From Leucogyrophana mollusca (lineage: Eukaryota; Basidiomycota; Agaricomycetes; Boletales), in NCBI GenBank assembly GCA_021014945.1, contig MU266410.1:1-64000 (forward strand): DNA of 64,000 bases, in the 5' to 3' direction. The translations under genes and the position numbers were made by a program. The notes under the pieces were generated by a model. It had not been told where the DNA came from. It did not search any database and saw nothing but the letters and a program-made list of their open reading frames with translations. Every line of letters starts with the position of its first letter. Position 1 is the stretch's first letter. Positions 11,055 to 22,133 of this stretch are shown here, one piece after another.

Positions 11055-12443
11055 TTATCGCTCTTCCTTCGTCGACTGAGGTATCGAGCTAAGTGCAGGA
11101 AGGATTGATAACTGATGTGCACCGGTCGACGCAAGCCTGGCAACATCGGATTCGCCACGAGAGGCCGCTAATACCGAACCAGTAGTCGCAGCGACTGACC
11201 CGAAGGTCTCCTTAGCGGTCGAGTGCGTCCCTGTGAAAACCGACATGTCGCCTTGAAAATCTAGGTCCACAGTGGTCAGTCTGTTCTCGGATCGGGTGGT
11301 GGTATTTGTGCCTGGCGATGTGGACAAGTCGGTACTGAGATCCGTGCCGTTCTGGCGGACACGGTAGATGAAGGTGACAATCACGAGAAGGTTGCAAACG
11401 ACGAGGGAAAGTGCGCCCTAAGGGATGAAGTCAGAGTTGATCAGATCCATTGCAGGAAGTTATGGGCGCACCTCGATTTCAGCAGTGACGCCTCCTATAA
11501 ACGACGATGTCGGGATGAGGTATGCAGTGTGCACGGCGCTGACGACGCTCGTAAGAATACTGGAGGAGAAGATAGCGAGGATCATAATGCGCTGGTTCTT
11601 TGGGAGTTTCACGCGCCAGAGAAGCCTGAGAGGTAGACCAACGAGAACTGCATCGGCGACCACATCCGCTGGAGCATTCATAAGCAACTATCTTCAAGGG
11701 TCGAAGGGCAAAATTAGACAGAGAAACACGTACTACATATCTCGATGATGGCGACATCAGTCGGAATGGGACATTGAATTATCCCCCGGGAGTACCACGA
11801 TGTGTTGTGTGCACACGAATAGACTTTTACAGTTAGGACGAGAATCCACATGAGGACGAATAAGATAGCGACGAGGAAGGAGATGGAGCGGATGACTCGG
11901 CTTGGAGGAACAATACGGATGACGGAGAAAACGATGCTCAGGCGAGCGCACCTAAAGGAGTGGATCTGTGTCAGCAGGTTGAGTCTCATAAAGGTAATGG
12001 AAAACATACCATAGGGTGCATGTGTACGATGTGATAAGCAACCAATATGACGCTACGTGCGACTGACGTGACATAGTTATTGCACCTATACAGTTACGAA
12101 CCATGACATTGAGCACACGCAACGAGAAAGAAATATATATGTTTCGGACGCACCAACAGAGTTTGGTTCGCCGGGTTGTGCAAGCGGCGCTGTAAGCGTC
12201 CACATGCCAGCCAGACATATCATATCGAAACAGAGGGATAGGGCAGCCCAAATGTCTTCCCACCATATCCGACGAATGTGGTATCGAAACCAGAGCCTGA
12301 ATGTTGTCGATATAAAAGCGAGACCGTGGAACACAGTGACGAGGACTAGAATTCCGATTAGCGTCAAGGCTACAAATGTGGGTGGTTGGGGACACACCAA
12401 GCAGAGCAGTGATTCCGGACGGGGATGGAAATCCAGCCGTCAT
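11055..12443 (-). CDS. 7-TM fungal rhodopsin-like membrane protein, copy 2
   Basis: The start MTAGFPSPSGITALL is followed by intron 12346-12397 at the same place and phase as in copy 1. Then come VLVTVFHGLAFISTTFRLWF, RRIWWEDIWA, SYWLLITSYTC, FLVAILFVLMWILVL, ADAVLVGLPLRLLWRVKLP, IMILAIFSSSILTSVVSAVH and LSLVVCNLLVIVTFIYRV, with a Ser/Thr-rich tail ending IPQSTKEER. The seven hydrophobic segments are highly similar to copy 1, while the C-terminal tails have diverged, as expected for paralogues that keep their membrane core. Known relatives are annotated only as integral membrane or rhodopsin-domain proteins, so sensing or transport is speculative. Both copies look intact and share orientation and intron positions. 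Confidence 0.8.
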
Positions 12444-13064
12444 CGTTGCCGGCTCGACTCGAAGAAATATAAAAACGAGAGCAAGATTGAACAGGATACA
12501 CTATAATGTTTTTCGTATCTTCAAGGGTTGGGTGTCGCTGACCGACGCCCACTGCATCAAGTATAGTGTATCTGGCGATCGATTACAAAACGCTAGCGAC
12601 CCTGACACTGTGGACGTGAGGGCGCTTAGTAGCTCGCTTGAATTGATGGTTGGACCTTGGCAGACAGTGGTGAGAGCAGTCCGTTAGTTCCTTACATACA
12701 CCAGAGGGTTGACCGAGGCAAAAAGTCCAACGTGTGCGTCCTCATGTCAATTTGTGTGAATCCTGGCACATTTATCCGGGACGTCTTGCCACGGTGACGG
12801 ACTGGGCAGTGGTGGTCAATTGCGTGCGAGAGACCGATATATCTCCCAAGCTCGTAGCCCGTATCTTGAGTCCCAGGAAATTGAATACCCATGGAGGCAG
12901 GAGAAGGAGAGCAATATTAGAACAGAAGCAGAGGATTTATATCGGTGGACCTGCAGATATGTTGGACAGTTTATGGTGTCGAAATGGTTGGTCCGGTGTT
13001 GGCGGAGTGAGCCGCGCCGGGTGATGGACGGTCACTGGTTGTGCTCGGTTTGTCTTCGACCACC
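12444..13064. other. promoter region between the 7-TM gene and eIF4E
   Basis: These 621 bp separate divergently transcribed genes. No coding region is evident; the stretch probably holds both promoters. Confidence 0.4.
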
Positions 13065-14562
13065 ATGTCCAGTCCACCCTTAGCCAATGCCTCCGTCCAA
13101 GCTCCAAAGCCAGAGCGAGCGTCCGCTACATCTTCCCGCCCGCCTTCGCTGAACCAGCTCGCTGCTCGAATAAACCTCAGCTCGTCGGGAGGTGCATCAT
13201 CAACAGCATCTCCCGCGTCCCGCCCTCGTCTGGCTGCCTCCATTTTACGAACCGGTTCAACCACTTCGCTCTCTACAACAACTACCAACGATTCGATCGC
13301 CGTAAATGCCCCGTCTACCCGCTCGACGTCCCCTGCAGGCACCGCCACTCCACCCAAGTCGATCACCCCATCCATCCCTGAGGACGGCCCACTCAATGTC
13401 GAGCCGCTCACCTCAGAGAAGCTCATGGAGCTGAACCAAGAGACCGGCTCACGTATTGGCGAGAAGAAGGTTAAGGGTTATAAGAACATCCCAACTCTCG
13501 ACGCTATCACTGCGCGCTTGGCCAAGGCCAGATCGCTCAGCATTGATGGAAGCGCCAGGCCACCTGAAGCAGAGATGGTTGAAGATCCAAAAACGCCTGG
13601 ATTAACAATGAGGGCACCAGAACACCCTTTACAATTCACCTGGTGCATCTGCAAGCGTCTTGGATGATGATTTAACGAGGTTGCTAAGAGCATGTTTTGT
13701 AGGACGATCTACCATGATACGAAAGCCAAAGTTCCGTTCACGCCCGCTCCTGCACCCAAAGGCGAAGATCCTGCTGCAATTGCAGCTGCTGCAGCTGCGG
13801 GCACTCCGTTCCCCATAGCACCACCCGAGACCGAGGACTATGAAGCTGGGCTAACAGTTATCGGGGAATTTGATACGGTTGAATCTTTCTGCCGCTACTT
13901 CAACTGGCTCAAGCCTCCCTCCAAACTCGAACGCAACTCTAATTATCACATCTTCAAGTCCGGAATCAAGCCAATGTGGGAAGACGAGGCCAACGCAAAC
14001 GGCGGCAAGTGGGTTTTGACGATGAAGAACAATCCCGCGCTGCTTGACCGTTGCTGGACATGGCTTGCGATGGCCTTGGTCGGGGAGGAGCTGGAAGAGG
14101 GAGATGAGATTTGTGGCGCGGTGGTTAGTCTAAGGAGTAAGGTTGATCGGATACAAGTCTGGACGAGGAGCAAGGACGATGTGGAGAGGCTCAACGGCAT
14201 AGGTAAAAAACTTGTGAAGTTGCTCGACGTCTCAGAAGCGGACAGCATCGGGCTTGAGTTCCAGGTGAATATCTGTCAGTCTCGTTCTTCGTCATCCCTG
14301 ATCAGAGCGTTCGGCATTGTAGTACAACACAGATGATCGCCCGCTTCCGAACAAGTTCCTCTCCATTCAAGCCATGCCCTCGACGTCTTTCCGTTCGACC
14401 TTTGGACCAGGCAGCGCGTTACCGGCACCTGGCCGCGGCGCTGGATCCTTTGGGGCTGTGAGCCCGACAAACGATCCCCCGGCCACTATGAGTGCCGGTG
14501 GTGCGTTTGGGAGCTTTGGTATTGGGATTGGGGGGACGGGCTGGAGGGGGAAGCGTCCGTAA
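13065..14562 (+). CDS. eIF4E-family cap-binding protein, class II (4EHP-like)
   Basis: Three exons (13065-13642, 13703-14264, 14323-14562) encode 459 residues, starting at CACCATG. A long Ser/Thr/Pro-rich N-terminus of about 185 residues precedes the fold: HPLQFTWTIYHDTKAK, then an Ala/Pro insert (PAAIAAAAAAGTPFPIAPP), FDTVESFCRYFNWLKPPSKL, YHIFKSGIKPMWEDEANANG, GGKWVLTMK and CWTWLAMALVGE. The family binds the mRNA m7G cap between two aromatic residues. Here the first is apparently Tyr (EDYEAGLTVI) where class I has Trp, while PMWEDE keeps the second Trp; this points to the class II or 4EHP type, often linked to translational repression. The C-terminus is a Gly-rich tail. The extended ends are unusual relative to the roughly 200-residue core. 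Confidence 0.88.
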
Positions 14563-15030
14563 GCTCCGCCGCCGGAGTTAATGAAGTGTACAAGAAGTGA
14601 AGTGTATGATCCCCCGCAGACGTTCCCTTCCCGTATTCCCGCCATGTCTTTATGCCCAGCTCCCCGTTCTCGCTATACAAATCATTTTGAGAACAGCTCA
14701 ATAACACCTGCCGAGGCCTAGGTAATAGCATTACGGGGTGAGCTGTCTGTGTTTTTGGTGTATATGGTATGTTCCTCGAGCGAGCGGGGACTATCTTATA
14801 GTCCTCCCGCTCTACGATATCGAAGCCGTGCTCGCTTATGGGCCCCATTATCTCCCCGTTGTACGGACCGACATCAGTGATCCGGGGGTTGTTGGCGGTG
14901 GGTAGTTATGTACAAGACACCCCAACTTTGTACATGATGATAAGTAACCTGGCTCTCGGATGTACTGAACTCAGCCATTACTATCACCAGGACTATACCA
15001 CGATTCCACCGCCGCCCGACTCCCCGCAAC
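14563..15030. other. intergenic, nothing recognised
   Basis: A 468-bp spacer between two genes in the same orientation. It presumably contains the eIF4E terminator and the next gene's promoter; no distinct signal is visible. Confidence 0.35.
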
Positions 15031-17255
15031 ATGAACATCACTGTTTACAACATCCCTCGCGTCTTGGGCTCAAATGATCCAGAAGATTTTTCGAGAATGT
15101 TCGAGATACTCACGGTAGACGATCAAAATCCGGACTTCGTCGCAAGTTATACAGTAAGTTCTACTAGGCAGAATATCACAACTGTGATCTGTACATATGA
15201 ACAGTCTGCTATCCAACAAAAGCTTGATGGCGACTTTGAGCGGGTGTATGGTACACTCGGCCTAACTCGCTTCGGACGGAAATGCGTAGACGCGGGTATG
15301 GTGAAAGCCATGCTCAATATCGCTGCCGACAGCTCCTACTCGTCAGATGTGCCTAAAGAGCGGTATATGGGACAGTATAATGCTCTTGAATCCCTGGCGT
15401 ATCTTATGCAATGCGGCGATCTTAATCAAAGGGGGGAACTTCTCGACGAGATGCTTAAGCACGACGTGATCGACATTTGTCTCCGGGTGAGTGCTTGTTC
15501 ATCTCGATATTCGGTCAATATTTTCTCAGATTGAAACACGACCTGACTGTTATTGTCAAAGAAACTCGATCATCCTTTGTGTGTTCACAGGCAACAATCG
15601 ATCAACTTGTTAAGAGTTCTGTCCAGCGAATCATTCCTCGGGCAGAAGATCTCTGCTGAAGTCGCGGCATCAATTATCACTGCAATGTGCAAATTTACTC
15701 TCGAGGGGCCGCGGGTCTTCATAGATGGACTCTTCGCATCCGCTACAACCTGGCAAAGCAGGATGTTCATGGGCTCGGATCAAGTGAGTCGCCTTCGAGT
15801 GCATATCATAGGGTCGTGTTGACTGTTTCTGCTCTAATAGTACCCAGCGTCACGGGCGGGGAGATACGTTCCCAGATATTACGCGATGGCTCAAGAAAGC
15901 GCACTCTGGGCTGTCCATGGGCTCTTATGCACCTCTCCACCCCCACCCCGCAAGTTCTGCCTCGATATTATTAAAGATAAACCCGAGATAGTAGACATGC
16001 TCTTCGATTGTACGATCATTGCACGCCCTGCCTGGTACCCTGAAACACAAGTCGACTCTATCGCCTGCGAGATATTGGCACTACTCTTTCAGCCACCTCT
16101 GCACATCGTCCCGGGGGTCTCTTCAAATGTGGAGAGAGATCCGGAATTTCACGAGTGGAAACAATCGTTGGGAAAGCTGACTTCTCGCGAAGGGTGGGAT
16201 GTCAGGATTATTCAGGCTTGGAACAAGCTTAGGAACGAAGATATAGCGGGAGTGCGACGGTTTGTACGCACCATTCATCTTGGCGGGCGTGTTGCTGATA
16301 CGATTGACAACTTGAAGCCTATTCAGCCGGGTAGAACAGGACTACTTCGCATTCGAGCCACCGAACAAAGAGTCCTTTCGCAGTATCTTCGGGTATCGAG
16401 GTGAGCCAGCATCGTCATCTATTTGTAAGAACACATAATGAATTCATTGCCATGCACCCCATCCCAGGCACCTCCCGAATCGCGCTATTGCGCTTGATTG
16501 CAAACATATCCCACGTCGCTGAATCACTCTCAAACGCCCAGATCGAATCTTTCCTTTGGATAGCGTACGAGGCTTCACGTAAAGTGAAGAACATAAACGA
16601 ATGTCACAACGAGAGTGATATGTTCTCGGTAATCGAGCGGTCCGAAGAGGTTTTCCGCAGCCCGATGTACACGGTGTCCTCGAATACTACTGTGGACGCC
16701 CCGGAGCAGATCGCCGAGGAGAGAGTTCTTGGTCCGACCGCATTAGCGAGGCTATTGGCCGTGCTTGCCCAGCGAAACCGTCTGGGGAAACTCCAAAGCC
16801 TCAAAAAACCAACAGATGGGCTGTCGCCGTCGACAAGCCTCGATCAGGTGCAGCAGATAATACACCCAGACGCTATCAAGCGATTCTTGAAAATCGCACT
16901 TCAGCGGGTTAAGGCTAGAATGGAGACAGGCCGAAAGCGCGACGACACCGACCACGCTCGGGCGGCTTACACGAGCGCAGCTGAGCTCGCCGCTGCTCTG
17001 GTTGCTCTGGATACGTTCACCCAAGGCCAGTATAATGGTGAGGTGAAAGGGGCCAGGAAGGAGCTCGTCCTCGCTCTAGGGAGCGCATCGGAAATGGCAT
17101 TACGTTCGAAAAAGTTCCACAAAGCTCTCAGTTTCGCAATGGGAGCTGTTACGATCGCGGATGGCATTCCCACCAGTGAAGGGTTAGACTCGAGCGTTGT
17201 CTCCAGAAACAAACAACGTGTCAATCAGGCCCGTGCGGTTGTCGGTAGTGGGTGA
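15031..17255 (+). CDS. uncharacterised helical (TPR/armadillo-like) protein
   Basis: Six exons (15031-15153, 15205-15486, 15562-15783, 15841-16263, 16340-16400, 16468-17255) join to 632 residues with consistent phases. The protein starts MNITVYNIPRVLGSNDPEDF and is rich in leucine/alanine helices (LNIAADSSY, YNALESLAYLMQ, LLRLIANISHVAES, AAELAAALVALDTF). The C-terminal part reads like a helical repeat scaffold (ARKELVLALGSASEMALRS, KKFHKALSFAMGAVTIADG). I recognise no catalytic motif, and the helical-repeat assignment is inference from composition. The 16264-16339 intron uses a GTACGC donor and was needed to reach DYFAFEPPNKESF; without it the frame appears broken. Probably conserved in related fungi, function unknown. 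Confidence 0.72.
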
Positions 17256-17512
17256 GACCATCATATCTCCATATCTATCATCACATCGCATTTGTACCGA
17301 TTATTTTCCGTGTACTCATCATGCTAACAACTATAAGTATACTGTATAGCATCGCAACTTCATGTCCATTTGGGCTGTCAGGTATCTCAATCCCGTGCGT
17401 TGATGTCTCAGCTCTATGTATGATAACTCAGGCTTCACAAACGCAAACCCCAATATTGACTGAGTGCCGTGCTATTGCGATGTCGGTTCAAGGCGGCCAC
17501 GTTCTAAACCAT

Positions 17513-19067
17513 TCACACACGACCAGCGTGCATATCTGATACAATAAGACTGACCCCCGCCCCACACCCTTCAGCACCTTCCACTAAAACACTAAGCCGG
17601 CCTGACTCCTCGTCCCACGCCATTCCGATGATACATCCATCATCATAGCTCGTTTTCCAAATAATAGGGAGTGCGACATAACGAGGCTGGATCCGCCCCT
17701 CCACTTTAAAATATCCAGAAACCAACTCATCCTCGTCATATGGCTGGCACGGAGGGGGGAGGGCACAAGACGCCAATCGATCTGGCCCGCAGTCCCAAAA
17801 AGCACGATGTGGACCAAGAATGTGTGGTCTGTCCAGTGAGTGCGGGACAAAATATGTTCCGACGTATGTTGGATGGGGGGATTCAAGGTCGAAGTAGGGC
17901 TCGATGATGAGATAGCGATCCGCGTAGAGGACTACGATGGGCCCTTCAGGTATGAGGTGCACTGCCCTCGGAGACATGCGCGAGCAGTCGAACCGCCAAA
18001 TAGGTGTCACAAACTCAGGCTCTGGAAGCTCGCCTTTGGAAAGGAGTTCTGGCACATCATATAGAGCAATCTGTTGCGTGTTAGAGACAAGAACTCTGGG
18101 ACCAACAGATGCGGGTAGCCGTAGAGCATATGAGTGCTTCATCTGCGTCAGTAGGGTTTCATTCAACACTTTCCATCACTCACATGCATATATTTCCCCG
18201 GTCTTAGCTCAACCTCCATCGTGCACTGTCCGACGGTTGTGCGGTAGTCGGTGTCAAGTCTCATCAGTTTGATAAAGTGCTTCCCGGAAGGTTCGACCCA
18301 TCCATAAGCAACGTAGTCATCCATCGCCGTGTAACCATCAAGTTTAGGTTGGATAGACATGGTGAACTTGAGCTGAATCGAGGGTGCAGTAGTGATCAGT
18401 TGATATACAGAAAGGACAGTGGTTCTATAAATCAGCGCTCGAGAGGTCAATGTCAGGCATCGTGGAGAGCAAGGTATAAACGCACTGTTGCCCCTGAGAT
18501 CGTACTAGGACGAGATTATCCTGCCGTGAGGAAATAAACAATCGCGCATCCGTCCAGATATGCTCACTCTCCGTGAACGTGAACCGGCGAGCGGGTTTTC
18601 CAATGTCTGTCTCAAAGAGCTGCAATTCACCGACACTACTGCGCGTCCCAAGTAAGAGAATCCAATCGCCTCCCGGTAACATAGCCACAGTATGTGCATG
18701 GGGAACACTGAGTTGATATGTCTTCGTGGGTTTGACTGATCTCTGTCCCCACATTTCGTCCAGAGACACAGAGGTGAGGGCTTTCTCTTTGATTATTCGC
18801 GCAGGCATGGACGGGATGCGGTAACGCAGGTTGGGAAGGCGCTTGGCATATGATACCTGTAGGAGAGCATAATACCATATCTTGGGGTTTTCACAGATGG
18901 CAGCCAAGGCAGTACAGGTCTTTCAGAGTTGAGTTGAGTCAGCTGCGAAAACGATGAGGGGGTGGCCTGCTCACCCTGCTTACGTCGACAATGTCGGCGG
19001 CTGAGCATAAGCATAGGATTTTCAGCCAGATGTCGGCGTCTAGCGTGACCCGTCGCCCCGACGGCAT
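17513..19067 (-). CDS. F-box protein with WD-like C-terminal region
   Basis: Four exons (19067-18975, 18919-18486, 18424-18184, 18142-17513) give 465 residues. The N-terminus is an F-box, DADIWLKILCLCSAADIVDV then SRTCTALAAICENPKIWYYA, with the intron inside it. F-box proteins bind Skp1 and recruit substrates to SCF ubiquitin ligases. The rest (for example AMLPGGDWILLLGTRSSVGE, TMSIQPKLDGYTAMDDYVAYG, WKTSYDDGCIIGMAWDEESG) has beta-rich repeats with the feel of a divergent propeller. Such F-box plus propeller-like proteins form large, fast-evolving families in Agaricomycetes. The architecture resembles the two decayed genes at 22.1-25.5 kb. The substrate is unknown. Confidence 0.78.
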
Positions 19068-21428
19068 TGCCTAGGAGTACCTGCAAAGCAGACGTGACGA
19101 TAACACTAGGAGTGTGCGATACACCAGGAGGCAGAATGAGCCTGAGAGCGAAGGTTGCACACTAAAGCTTTTTCTGAATGCCACGTCCCGAATGAAACAT
19201 GGCCGATAGCACACGGGCGCTCGACTTCTCAATATAGCTGACTCTCCATTATATCTGAAAGCCGGCTGATGCTGCGGCGAGGAGTGGTCGTAAGCGTAAG
19301 CGTAGCTATGATATGCGATAGATTTGCTTCTCGACTGACTTATTAGCGTTCGAGTATTCACCATTCCTGGCGTCGACAACAAAAACGTACTTCTAAAAGG
19401 CTGTGTATGCATACGGCGTAGCCTCGGGCTCGACCAATTCCTAAAGGCCGTTTCCCATGCAGCATGGATCAAAGTGTGAGACTTGCTAGATTTGAGAGCA
19501 CAGCCTAAGAGCCATGCGACCGGACAACTCAGCGCCCCGAAGTCTAGGTGCAGAAGAAGACATCTTACTCAGCAGAAGGTTCCCCGATCTGTTCATGGGA
19601 ACTGGCGTCGTCTGAGTGGATTTGTTCTTTCTTTACTCAAGCCCTGAGGCTTTGGATACAGGGTCGGATGATGGGAACATTGCAGTGATGAGGTTTAGGC
19701 TCGAGAAGTCGGCGGTAACGGCGACATGCATATCCAGAACCGTCTCACAGTATCCGAATGTTTCTTGCTCTACCCTGTTTCCGAAACGATGCAAGGTCTG
19801 GTAGGAGACGGATCTTCACTGTAGTCCCTGGCGGGCTTCGGGATCAGCTAGACCCTTCGCTTCCACCTACCACGGTTCGACCCCTAGGTAAGGTCATGCT
19901 CCATCGCCCATGCTTTGTGCCAGCCGTCGTGAAAGCCCTGAGGCGGAAGTCTTCGCTCGATGGCCAACTCAGGGGGTGGCGATGACGAGGTAGCGTCGGG
20001 GGTGGCCATTTGACCCGGTTGTACCTGCTCACTTTAGTGGGAAGAGGGCTGAGGGAAACTCGGATCGAACGGATGTCTTTGTCTGTAATAGGACCATACC
20101 GTTGGTCCGCTTGCTGCTTCTTTCAGTCTTTGGGCCCATACCCATGAGAACACGTTGTCAAAGATAGGACGTCCTTCAGTCAACCTCACTTCGTGTCTTT
20201 GCTAGACTATTTTTTGGAGACCACTGGCTGCCCGTACCACCCTAGACTGTGAGCATGTCCACATTCAATGTTCAACCCGCAGTTCATATCAGGAGTGGAA
20301 CACGAAGGAAACGGCACATGACTCCCCATAGGAGTCGGCCAGGGTCACGCACGCGCAGAGGTTGTATCTCGAGATTATGTCCCCAAGATGATGTTGGAGA
20401 TCTCCACGATTTTTCTGGCGAGCACTGGTTAGTAGATTGCTAGAGCCCTAAATGGAAAACACCCACAGTTTATCGTAGGATTCAAATGACAAGCTGCACG
20501 ACCCGAGGCTGTGTTTGCCACAGAATCAGTGACCAACGAGTTGCGGGGCGTGTCGTACGCTTATGGACGCCAACATACCTTCGCCATGCAGCGCTCACGA
20601 AGAAACAGTATCTTCGGAGTCTGGAGCAGATGATTGGAATGGGGAATTCATTGGGCGGTTAAGGGTTATCCTGCGCGCTGGAGACAAATCTTAGACAAAG
20701 GCCACTACTGTGAGCTGTTTTCTTTTAGCGCCGGACACATACGGAGAACAGTGGTGCACCTACCTGGCACCGTCGCAGAGCAAGAATGATGAGTTCCATT
20801 TGGTGGCAAAGACGCTGCCCCGAGACCATTTTCATATGTAGGTTCGAACCTGAGTGCATGTCGGGGTCTATCTAGATGTCCTGTGCCCACCGGAAGGCGT
20901 CTCAGGGTGTCTCGCTGCCTACCACGACGTTATTCGAAGTTTGAGTTGAGCGCATTCCTGAGCGTTTTGGCAGCCTTGTCTCGGTACAGCCCGATACATG
21001 GCAGTTTTCGAGGATGATTGGGCACAAATGTGAATGCCTGTTATTACATCTTATTGCAATCAGGATTAGTCTTTGGGGTGAAGACTGGCCGAAAGCCGTT
21101 GAAGGGGGGTCTGTGATGTCGATATTGAGTGTGGGAGCGCTATATGGGGAGGCCAACGAGCTCCAGGTACAGCCTTTAGAACACCAGTTTTAAGCTTCAG
21201 CCTGAAGCTACTCATAAGTTATGATGCAGAGCACTTCATGAAAGTTTTACTCTTACTCGGACGCCGATCAGTGTTTGCTCGGTCGTTTCCGCCACCCACG
21301 TGGCGATTGACTCTCGGAGCGGAACAACAGCGACACACCTTGACTCAAAAACCTCACCATCACCATCGGATTTTGTGTTCGGCCAAGATATTGCGCTGGC
21401 GGGGTGGAGTTTACTATAGTATATAACA
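19068..21428. other. 2.4-kb intergenic region, nothing recognised
   Basis: This stretch lies between divergent genes (F-box protein and DPH3). It contains no supported gene. A short perfect palindrome, agcttca-gcc-tgaagct, lies at 21193-21209. The sequence ggttcgaacc near 20832 looks like a tRNA T-loop, but no cloverleaf forms around it. Confidence 0.45.
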
Positions 21429-21832
21429 ATGGGCGCATACTATGATGAGATCGAGATAGAAGATATGGTTTGGGACGAAGAAAAGGCTGTCTACCACTAT
21501 CCATGCCCATGCGGAGATCGTTTCGAGATCTCCCGTCGGCAACTCGCAAATTACGAAGACATAGCGACATGTCCTAGCTGTAGTCTTGTTATACGGGTTG
21601 TGTATGATCCGGTGCGTCTGTCCCAGTTCATCTTCGACTCGATGACCGGGCCCTCACGGTCTTGCTTGAACAGCTTGATTTCGAGGACGAACCGCCAGAT
21701 GACGAAGAGGCGTCTTCAGAGAGTGAGAAGGATGGTGAGGAGTCAAACAGCGAGAATGATGAGTTCGAGGATGCCCTTGAGAAGCTCAATATCACTGACG
21801 CCATCGCTCCTGTGACTGCTGTTTTGCCATGA
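21429..21832 (+). CDS. DPH3: diphthamide biosynthesis protein 3 (CSL zinc finger)
   Basis: Two exons (21429-21611 and 21674-21832) encode 113 residues. The CSL zinc-finger signature is complete: [32 protein letters not shown] (Cys-x-Cys) and [16 protein letters not shown] (Cys-x2-Cys), followed by an acidic tail ([20 protein letters not shown]). Dph3/Kti11 is a small iron/zinc electron donor: it supports Dph1-Dph2 in the first step of diphthamide formation on elongation factor 2, and Elongator-dependent tRNA wobble modification. The acidic tail is longer than in yeast Kti11. The start is fixed by the family N-terminus. Confidence 0.93.
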
Positions 21833-22133
21833 AACCAGCTGTCGAGGTTCGACACAGTTATTGTTTTTGGGTTGGGCCTGTATGAGTATGCATACACCAG
21901 GATTTATAATACGTGAGCACCCTCAATCATCGTACCCTGTTGATGACTTACTAGCACATAGAAGGATGTATCTTTGTTCGAAGCCAAGTCATTCTACCTT
22001 CCACGTGTGCCAAGCTCCATCAAGCTTTCAATCTGCCTCAGACAGTGCCGCTGTGTTACCATGCTTGTAAGTGCTAGCTGCACTTCGGGTATCTATGAGT
22101 TACACCTTGTGTTCTCCAATATTCCATCATTCA

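Noticed and set aside
12346..12397. Implausible 28-nt intron in 7-TM copy 2
   Set aside because: Using the downstream TTCTAG acceptor gives a normal 52-nt intron in the same phase as copy 1.
16264..16404. Apparent frameshift in the 632-residue helical protein gene
   Set aside because: A 76-nt intron (16264-16339, GTACGC donor, AACAG acceptor) restores the frame and yields DYFAFEPPNKESF, so no lesion is needed.
18425..18485. Apparent frameshift in the F-box gene at 17.5-19.1 kb
   Set aside because: A 61-nt intron with a GTGCGT donor and TTATAG acceptor joins the two frames cleanly.
20820..20860. tRNA-like T-loop ggttcgaacc
   Set aside because: The flanks do not form a T stem or acceptor stem, and no D or anticodon arm is visible.
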